A stretch of DNA of 11,005 bases from Candidatus Woesearchaeota archaeon (GTDB lineage Archaea > Nanobdellota > Nanobdellia > Woesearchaeales > JAUUYB01), in assembly GCA_030590605.1 (NCBI GenBank), contig JAUUYB010000025.1, forward strand, positions 1-11,005. Reading direction: 5' to 3'. The notes under the pieces are model-generated. The model was not told where the DNA came from and made no database searches. It saw nothing but the letters and a program-made list of their open reading frames with translations. Shown piece by piece: positions 7,296-11,005 of the stretch. A program made the position numbers and the translations under genes. Each line of letters opens with the position of its first letter. The stretch's first letter is position 1.

Positions 7296-7766
7296 TTATT
7301 CACCTTTTTTGGCAGGGTCTTCTGCTTTTTCTTCTGCAGCGGGTTTTTCTTCTGCTTTTTCTTCGGTTTTCTCTTCTGCAGGTTTTTTCTCGGCTGGTTT
7401 TTCTTCTGCAGCTGGTTTCTCTTCTGGGGCGTCTGCTTTTGGTTCTTTAGGTTTTTCAGCTGCTGCCTTCTTTTTCTCTTTGGCTTTAGCTATCTTCTCT
7501 TTTGCTTTCTTGCCCATCTTCGGTGCGTATATCTCCAAAGAATCCTTATTGTCGTAGACCAGAGCAGTCACTTTCGCTCCTGAGAAACCATAATCAGTGG
7601 ATATCTTTCCTATGATGATGAGTGATTTATCAACTTTCATATTAGATGCGAGAGCTTGTTTCACTGTCTCATTGTCAGGTGTAGATCCGGTGAAAGTGAT
7701 CCTCGCAATAACTTCTGTCCTCGCATAGAGCGGGACCTTGTTCTTCTCTATGATATCTGTCTTCAT
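7296..7766 (-). CDS. rps24e: Ribosomal protein S24e (eS24) with long low-complexity tail
   Basis: 156 residues, against about 100 for typical archaeal S24e. Residues 1-85 are the S24e fold ([36 protein letters not shown] core, ending [11 protein letters not shown]). Residues 86-103 are strongly basic ([14 protein letters not shown]), and 104-156 are a Pro/Ala/Lys/Glu repeat tail with units resembling [14 protein letters not shown]. The tail is probably disordered and sits on the ribosome surface. The coding DNA of the tail is repetitive and prone to slippage, so length may vary among strains. The gene starts one base after the Spt4 stop codon. Confidence 0.94.
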   Translation of the reverse strand: MKTDIIEKNKVPLYARTEVIARITFTGSTPDNETVKQALASNMKVDKSLIIIGKISTDYGFSGAKVTALVYDNKDSLEIYAPKMGKKAKEKIAKAKEKKKAAAEKPKEPKADAPEEKPAAEEKPAEKKPAEEKTEEKAEEKPAAEEKAEDPAKKGE

Positions 7767-7767
7767 T

Positions 7768-7956
7768 TTATCTTACCTTGATGGAATATTCTCCTTTAGC
7801 TGTGATATTGACTTTTTTAGCGATGGATGAGTTGTTGGCATCGAGTACATTCAGTCTTCCCTGCCAGAGTGTGGAAAACTGGTTTCCTTTGCAGAGAGGG
7901 CATTCGTTTCCGTCGACGAACAACCGGCATTTCTTACATACTTTCTTCTTTGCCAT
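7768..7956 (-). CDS. spt4: Transcription elongation factor Spt4 (RpoE'')
   Basis: 62 residues, full length for archaeal Spt4. A zinc-binding site is formed by Cys7-x2-Cys10 and Cys19-x2-Cys22, followed by the conserved FSTLWQGRLNVLD segment and a short beta strand. Spt4 pairs with the NGN domain of Spt5, and the dimer clamps RNA polymerase on DNA to aid elongation; Spt5 is not in this window. The Shine-Dalgarno AGGTGG overlaps the rpoE1 stop codon, and the gene follows rpoE1 by 10 bases in the usual archaeal order. Confidence 0.96.
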   Translation of the reverse strand: MAKKKVCKKCRLFVDGNECPLCKGNQFSTLWQGRLNVLDANNSSIAKKVNITAKGEYSIKVR

Positions 7957-7966
7957 CTTCTACCAC

Positions 7967-8533
7967 CTATTTCTTGGTCTCTTTCTTGGCCTCTTTCGGG
8001 GCGACATCTTCAGCTATCCATTCGACCTTGCCGAGACCTTTCTGTCTCATCGTTAGCCCGATCTTAGGGTTCGTGATGTCCTTGAATGACACTGCGATGA
8101 TCCTTGTCCTGCATTTATCTCCTACTTTCAGGACCCTCTTGGATTCTTTTCCTAGGAGTGCCTTGTCTTTAGAGAATGATACGAAATCGTCCATCGTCTG
8201 GGAGATATGTATCATCCCTTCGATAGGTCCGAGCGTTATGAATGCGCCGAAGTCTGCAATGTCTTTGATCTTACCTATTGTAAGCTCATGGAGTTCAGGT
8301 TTGAAAGTCATGATCTCAAAGACAGTCTCGTAATAGGATGCGCCGTCTCCGGGTACAATAGTCCCTTCCCCGATCTCGTTGATCTTTGATACTTCAATTA
8401 TGATCCCGATCTCTTGGTTGATATATCCGCCGTATTTTTCCTTTACCCTGGTCAGCACAGCTTCTTTGACGTCCATACCAAAGTTTGAAGGCGGAACACG
8501 GATATAATCTTTCAGCTTCGTCTTGTAAAACAT
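7967..8533 (-). CDS. rpoE1: DNA-directed RNA polymerase subunit E' (Rpb7-like)
   Basis: 188 residues. Residues 1-~80 are the Rpb7 N-terminal domain (DYIRVPP at 9-15; LTRVKEKYGGY), and ~82-164 are an S1/OB RNA-binding domain (GKIKDIADFGAFITLGPIEGMIHISQ begins at 87). A Lys/Glu-rich end (APKEAKKETKK) follows. With subunit F it forms the polymerase stalk that contacts emerging RNA and TFE and helps open complexes. A strong Shine-Dalgarno, GAGGGG, precedes the ATG and overlaps the stop codon of the PIN gene nine bases upstream, indicating coupled expression. Confidence 0.97.
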   Translation of the reverse strand: MFYKTKLKDYIRVPPSNFGMDVKEAVLTRVKEKYGGYINQEIGIIIEVSKINEIGEGTIVPGDGASYYETVFEIMTFKPELHELTIGKIKDIADFGAFITLGPIEGMIHISQTMDDFVSFSKDKALLGKESKRVLKVGDKCRTRIIAVSFKDITNPKIGLTMRQKGLGKVEWIAEDVAPKEAKKETKK

Positions 8534-8542
8534 TTTTCCCCT

Positions 8543-8935
8543 CTAATCGATTTTCAAATGGCTCTTTTGCCGTAATTCTATTATCCTGACGTGTTTTTCA
8601 CGTAATCTCCTCTTGAGTTCCTTGTCCTGGGTGGCGACAATGTCATCATCTTCATCCACAAGGTCGACTATCAAGGAGTCCACGTTTTTATGTGTTTTGT
8701 TTTCAGTCGGAAGTATGGTTATGTCCTCTTTCTTCAGGATAGTCATAGCAAACCTCGCTGCATCGCGATTCTTGCCTGTTTGGACTTCAATGATATGCTC
8801 AAGCTCATCTTGGGTCTTGTCGACGATGAAGAGCTTGTATCTGAAGTCTGCTACCCTCTTTATATCTGAGATGATATCGACTCCGAACTGGAATGGCACC
8901 ATGAGAAAGGATGTATCCAGGATAATCCTTTTCAT
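8543..8935 (-). CDS. PIN-domain RNase, Fcf1/COG1412-like
   Basis: 130 residues from ATG 8935 (MKRIILDTSF); an in-frame ATG at 8941 would add two residues. PIN-domain acidic residues are visible: Asp7 in ILDTSF, Glu44 or Glu46 in DELEH, Asp86 in NVDSLIVD, and Asp104 in IVATQDKEL. These form the metal-binding nuclease site. The length and its place directly before rpoE1 match the archaeal PIN protein related to Fcf1/Utp24, an rRNA-processing nuclease in eukaryotes. The archaeal role in 16S rRNA maturation is an inference from that relation. A TATA box 28 bp before 8935 points to a leaderless message and favours the second ATG. It heads the ribosomal/transcription operon; the commonly neighbouring eIF2-gamma gene is absent. 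Confidence 0.9.
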   Translation of the reverse strand: MKRIILDTSFLMVPFQFGVDIISDIKRVADFRYKLFIVDKTQDELEHIIEVQTGKNRDAARFAMTILKKEDITILPTENKTHKNVDSLIVDLVDEDDDIVATQDKELKRRLREKHVRIIELRQKSHLKID

Positions 8936-8957
8936 GTGCATGGAAGTTATGGTTTCC

Positions 8958-8968
8958 TTTATAAATAT
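8958..8968 (-). promoter_or_regulatory. TATA box of the PIN-rpoE1-spt4-rps24e-rps27ae operon
   Basis: ATATTTATAAA on the minus strand is centred about 28 bp before the ATG at 8935 and 22 bp before the ATG at 8941. Typical initiation (~26 bp) would fall at 8937, downstream of the first ATG. This supports 8935 as the real start and a leaderless operon mRNA. Confidence 0.62.
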
Positions 8969-9024
8969 GGTGGTTTTTGGAGGAGAACTTCGTTTTAAGA
9001 GGCTGTTTTAGGGTAGATTTCAAG

Positions 9025-9101
9025 AAAAAAAGGGAACAGGAAGAAGAATGCTTCAATAAGGGGGGATGGTTCGGATGAGTATGATCCTCCTGTTCCTTAT
9101 A
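9025..9101 (-). ncRNA. Candidate small RNA with C6 single-stranded region and U7 terminator
   Basis: On the minus strand a TATA box (9122-9132) predicts initiation near 9101. The RNA would form a 9-bp closing stem, GGAACAGGA (9096-9088) with TCCTGTTCC (9041-9033). Within it are two small hairpins: GGAT/ATCC (9087-9073) and GAAG/CTTC (9054-9043). The joining strand GAACCATCCCCCCTTATT contains six consecutive C (9065-9060) and is unpaired in this model. The closing stem is followed within two bases by seven U (9031-9025), a strong archaeal terminator. No ORF explains it. The layout is that of an independent ~77-nt sRNA; the C-rich single strand could bind G-rich ribosome-binding sites. Family unknown. 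Confidence 0.6.
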
Positions 9102-9121
9102 CTGATGTCCTAGACATAGCA

Positions 9122-9132
9122 AGTATATAAAT
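9122..9132 (-). promoter_or_regulatory. TATA box of the candidate small RNA
   Basis: ATTTATATACT on the minus strand is centred about 26 bp before the predicted RNA start near 9101. No protein-coding start lies at suitable distance, so the box is best explained by the RNA at 9025-9101. Confidence 0.55.
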
Positions 9133-9189
9133 GTTTCGTTTATTTACTACTTCTTGGGGACAAACTAATAGATAGTGTTGTTATCGCGC

Positions 9190-9723
9190 CTATCTGCTGA
9201 ACAATACCTTCTTCTTGCCAGGGTATAGGCCCATGGAGCTCATCTGCTGGAACTGTTCCTGTGTCAGGGTGAGCGTGTGTATCGAGTACGAATAGTCATC
9301 CTTTATCTTAGCGCATATCCTCTTGATCTCATCCGGATTGACATCTTTTCCCATTATGAGAAGATTTGCCTTGTTTTTCTTCTCTTCACCATGCTGGATC
9401 ACTATCTGTATGCCTGGGAGAAGCTTGATCTCATCGATGAAAAGGTCGATGATCCTTGTCTCTTCCTTCAATATGGAGTCAAGGTATTCGACAGTCTTGT
9501 TCTGGGCTATCATGTAGACCTTGAACTGCTTGATCCTGATCTCTTTTATTATACTCAATGAAACCAATTTCTTTATGATCCTGTGGGTGGAAGCTACCGG
9601 AACTCTTGCGAGCCTGGAGATCTCCCTGAGGTAGAATTCGTTCTCCTTATCCCGCAAGAACAGCTTAAGGATACGGATCTTCTTGCGGTCAAAAAGCTCT
9701 TCGAGGATATGGATATTCTCCAT
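9190..9723 (-). CDS. Winged-helix transcription regulator with degenerate nucleotidyltransferase-like C-terminal domain
   Basis: 177 residues. Residues ~8-72 form a winged helix-turn-helix (KIRILKLFLRD; FYLREISRLARVPVASTHRIIKKL; wing near IIKEIRIKQFKVYMI), with recognition helix about 42-53. A helical linker (75-100) joins a small alpha/beta region (103-177: IQIVIQHGEEKKNKANLLIMGKDV...) whose strand order recalls minimal nucleotidyltransferase domains. It lacks their GS and DxD catalytic motifs, so it is probably a sensor or dimerisation module. I associate this architecture with DPANN archaea. The ATG at 9723 lies 29 bp after a TATA box, so the mRNA is likely leaderless. Three copies of TTTGGAACA around the promoter suggest autoregulation. 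Target genes unknown. Confidence 0.8.
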   Translation of the reverse strand: MENIHILEELFDRKKIRILKLFLRDKENEFYLREISRLARVPVASTHRIIKKLVSLSIIKEIRIKQFKVYMIAQNKTVEYLDSILKEETRIIDLFIDEIKLLPGIQIVIQHGEEKKNKANLLIMGKDVNPDEIKRICAKIKDDYSYSIHTLTLTQEQFQQMSSMGLYPGKKKVLFSR

Positions 9724-9795
9724 GTTCCAAATCTTTAAATTTTCTCATATAAATATATTTTCATTTTTGGAACAATGTTCTATTTTTGGAACAAT
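9723..9795. promoter_or_regulatory. Putative autoregulatory operator: three TTTGGAACA sites around the TATA box
   Basis: ATTTTTGGAACAAT occurs twice as an exact 14-base direct repeat (9763-9776 and 9782-9795, period 19). An inverted copy, TGTTCCAAA (9723-9731), touches the start codon. The two outer orientations enclose the TATA box at 9747-9758. The first copy also forms the palindrome GAACA-A-TGTTC (9770-9780). Winged-helix dimers commonly bind such palindromes. Binding here would block both TBP and the start site, so negative autoregulation is the simplest reading. This is inference from arrangement. Confidence 0.6.
9747..9758 (-). promoter_or_regulatory. TATA box of the winged-helix regulator gene
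   Basis: AATATATTTATAT on the minus strand is centred about 29 bp before the ATG at 9723. It is enclosed by operator-like repeats on both sides. The predicted transcription start (~9726) falls inside the start-proximal repeat. Confidence 0.6.
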
Positions 9796-9861
9796 ATGGT
9801 GGTTTGTCGACTATAAAATTGGTTAAGCAGGATAGAAATTTGAAAAGAATAATGGTCCTGG

Positions 9862-10005
9862 CCCCTGTCGGCAACAACCTCCCAGCCGGCGGTCAGGCCT
9901 GCCTGAGGCATGCCTTTGGCGAGGCTAGGAATGGTCACTCGTCCTTCAGACTCGTTCCCTAATGGATTCCTGCCTCGCCTCCGCGGCACGGTGGTTGCCT
10001 TGGGG
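9862..10005 (-). ncRNA. Candidate structured RNA, ~144 nt, GC-rich
   Basis: By my count it is about 65% GC in AT-rich flanks. P1: CCCC (9862-9865) with GGGG (10002-10005), then GGCAACAACC (9870-9879) with GGTGGTTGCC (9990-9999), one mismatch. P2: GCCG-G-CGG (9885-9892) with CCGCGGC (9981-9987), one bulge. P3: GGCGAGGC-T-AGGAAT (9918-9932) with ATTCCTGCCTCGCC (9966-9979), fourteen pairs and one bulge. A side hairpin TCAGGC-CT-GCCTGA lies at 9893-9906. These helices are nested and nearly continuous. A TATA box at 10020-10030 on the minus strand predicts a start close to the end of P1, and T-rich sequence follows the other end. It does not match RNase P, SRP, 5S or tRNA by eye. Family unknown. 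Confidence 0.68.
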
Positions 10006-10019
10006 AATCACTGATATAG

Positions 10020-10030
10020 AAATATATAAT
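10020..10030 (-). promoter_or_regulatory. TATA box of the candidate structured RNA
   Basis: ATTATATATTT on the minus strand overlaps the last base of the ligase stop codon and is centred about 20-26 bp before the P1 helix of the RNA at 9862-10005. No coding start lies at matching distance, which supports a non-coding transcript. Confidence 0.55.
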
Positions 10031-11005
10031 CATTTCTTCTGGTTGTAGAACAGGTCTTCGACAAGGTCCAGAGAGCTCGCATCCTCTGGCATGCGGTCAT
10101 CGCGCACGCGGACGACTCTAGGGAACCTTAAGGCGTATCCTGAGCTGTATGTCGGAGACTTCTGGATCTCCTCATAATTCACTTCGATTATGATCTTCGG
10201 TTTCACGACGACAGATCTGCCTGATTCCTTCAGGATGAGGGGGGTCAAGAGGTCAGTCATCTCCTTGAATGTGACTCCATCATCTCCTTTTTCCTTGATG
10301 CCGGTCCCGACCTTACCTATCTCTACGAATCGTCCTTCCTCGTCGATGCATGAGAGGGTGAAACTAGAGAGCCAGGACGAACGTTTGCCTTCTCCCCATT
10401 CAGCACCGGTTATCACAAGCTCGAGGGTCTCCATAACCGGCTTAAGCTTGACCATGAACCCGACTCTCGATCCTGGTTTGTAAGGTGCAGACAGGTTCTT
10501 CACCATGATGCCCTCATTTCCTTTTTTTAAGGATTCCTCATAGAATTCCTGGACAACAGCTTCTGTACTGGCAATTTTCTTCTTGGCAAGGCAGATCTTC
10601 AATGGCTCTTCGTCGACTGCTCCTTCGAGTACTTCTCTTCTTTTGGAGAAAGGTTCCTTGATGAGGTTTGTCCCCTCAAATGAGATGCAATCAAATATGT
10701 TAAGCTCGATGGGCAACTCTTTAGCTAACCTTGTGATATCATATTTTCTCCTGATCCTTTGGGAAATGTGCTGGAACGGCATATAACTGCCATTCTTTGG
10801 GGAATATCCAACTGCTTCACAATCCAGGATGAATGATGAGCCGTTGACGTTCTTCTCGACCCTGTCACGTACTTCAGGGAACTGGGCTGTAACATCTTCG
10901 AGACGTCTTGTGAATATAGTGATCCTGCCTGATAAGTCCTTATGCACCTGCATGCGGAATCCGTCATACTTATACTCAAGCTCTGCAGGGATACCGACAG
11001 TCTCA
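10030..11005 (-). CDS. lig: ATP-dependent DNA ligase, C-terminal part (5' end outside window)
   Basis: The frame stays open to the window edge, so the gene is 5' partial; about 324 residues are visible of an expected ~560-600. Motif I, EYKYDG, lies just inside the edge and gives the Lys that becomes adenylylated. Motif III is FILDCEAVGY, IIIa ELNIFDC, IV EGIMVK (in NEGIMVKNLSAPYKPGSR), V MVKLKP, then an OB fold from about TLELVITGAEWGEGKR to the motif VI-like RFPRVVRVRDD. The end (SLDLVEDLFYNQKK) is the usual C-terminal helix. The missing N-terminus should hold the DNA-binding domain. The enzyme seals nicks in replication and repair using ATP. The ATG at 10953 is internal because motif I lies upstream of it. 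Confidence 0.95.
   Translation of the reverse strand, partial: ETVGIPAELEYKYDGFRMQVHKDLSGRITIFTRRLEDVTAQFPEVRDRVEKNVNGSSFILDCEAVGYSPKNGSYMPFQHISQRIRRKYDITRLAKELPIELNIFDCISFEGTNLIKEPFSKRREVLEGAVDEEPLKICLAKKKIASTEAVVQEFYEESLKKGNEGIMVKNLSAPYKPGSRVGFMVKLKPVMETLELVITGAEWGEGKRSSWLSSFTLSCIDEEGRFVEIGKVGTGIKEKGDDGVTFKEMTDLLTPLILKESGRSVVVKPKIIIEVNYEEIQKSPTYSSGYALRFPRVVRVRDDRMPEDASSLDLVEDLFYNQKK

Noticed and set aside
7264..7583. Two plus-strand ORFs rich in Phe, Ser and Ala that look like hydrophobic proteins
   Set aside because: They are antisense readings of the Lys/Glu/Ala/Pro tail of S24e; the low complexity comes from the repeats in that tail.
9060..9086. CATCCGAACC in the candidate sRNA resembles part of 5S rRNA
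   Set aside because: The required CGGAAG-type segment and the 5S helices are missing, and the unit is about 77 nt rather than ~120.
8805..9122. Minus-strand ORF of 105 codons upstream of and overlapping the PIN gene
   Set aside because: It overlaps a well supported gene in another frame, and its composition (His/Ser/Lys-rich, no domain) looks non-coding. Its upstream half is better explained by the candidate sRNA and the operon promoter.
9780..9989. Minus-strand ORF of 69 codons, Arg/Gly-rich at its start
   Set aside because: It lies across the GC-rich structured segment. Composition follows the helices, no promoter or ribosome-binding site fits its start, and it has no recognisable family.
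10725..10979. Alternative minus-strand ORF overlapping the ligase
   Set aside because: It is another frame of the ligase gene, whose nucleotidyltransferase motifs continue in a single frame to the window edge.
1..11005. Search for tRNA genes, CRISPR repeats, transposases and att sites
   Set aside because: No T-arm with matching acceptor stem, no regularly spaced repeats and no transposase or integrase motifs were seen. GGTTCG strings found occur inside genes or without a cloverleaf.

Overview
The window looks like archaeal chromosome. It carries archaea/eukaryote-type information genes: RNA polymerase subunit E' (Rpb7 type), Spt4, ribosomal proteins S24e and S27ae, and an ATP-dependent DNA ligase. 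AT-rich TATA boxes lie about 26-30 bp upstream of several first genes. The order PIN/Fcf1-like - rpoE1 - spt4 - rps24e - rps27ae is a classic archaeal cluster. The Cys-rich surface module in the first gene and the small winged-helix regulator are of kinds I associate with DPANN archaea (Woesearchaeota/Pacearchaeota-like). That lineage call is an inference, not proven. No mobile element genes, tRNA, rRNA or CRISPR array were seen.

Layout. 1-1008 (+): 3' part of a secreted transglutaminase-like cysteine protease whose 5' end is outside the window. 1139-3574 (-): a large membrane protein with about six N-terminal TM segments, a beta-sandwich domain and a C1A papain-like peptidase domain; it converges on the first gene. 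3575-3858: a divergent intergenic region holding two TATA boxes and a 165-bp element with perfect 16-bp terminal inverted repeats. 3859-4910 (+): a HAD hydrolase and a HIT protein overlapping by ATGA. 4982-5155 (+): a 57-residue one-TM protein under its own TATA box, running tail-to-tail into a DJ-1/PfpI protein (5133-5654, -). 5655-5801: a promoter and a 13-bp inverted repeat. 5802-8935 (-): an operon-like run of PIN RNase, rpoE1, spt4, rps24e, rps27ae and a CBS-less IMP dehydrogenase/GMP reductase protein. 8936-9189: promoter plus a candidate small RNA. 9190-9723 (-): winged-helix regulator with repeated operator-like sites around its TATA box. 9862-10005 (-): a strong candidate structured RNA with TATA box. 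10030-11005 (-): C-terminal part of ATP-dependent DNA ligase, 5' end outside.

Gene interplay. Genes that begin a transcript mostly have a TATA box about 27-30 bp before the start codon, implying leaderless mRNAs. Genes inside the ribosomal operon instead have GGTG/GAGGGG Shine-Dalgarno motifs overlapping the preceding stop codon. The least explained material is intergenic: three structured-RNA-like elements (3649-3813, 9025-9101, 9862-10005), one interleaved inverted repeat (5708-5776) and an apparent autoregulatory operator (9723-9795).
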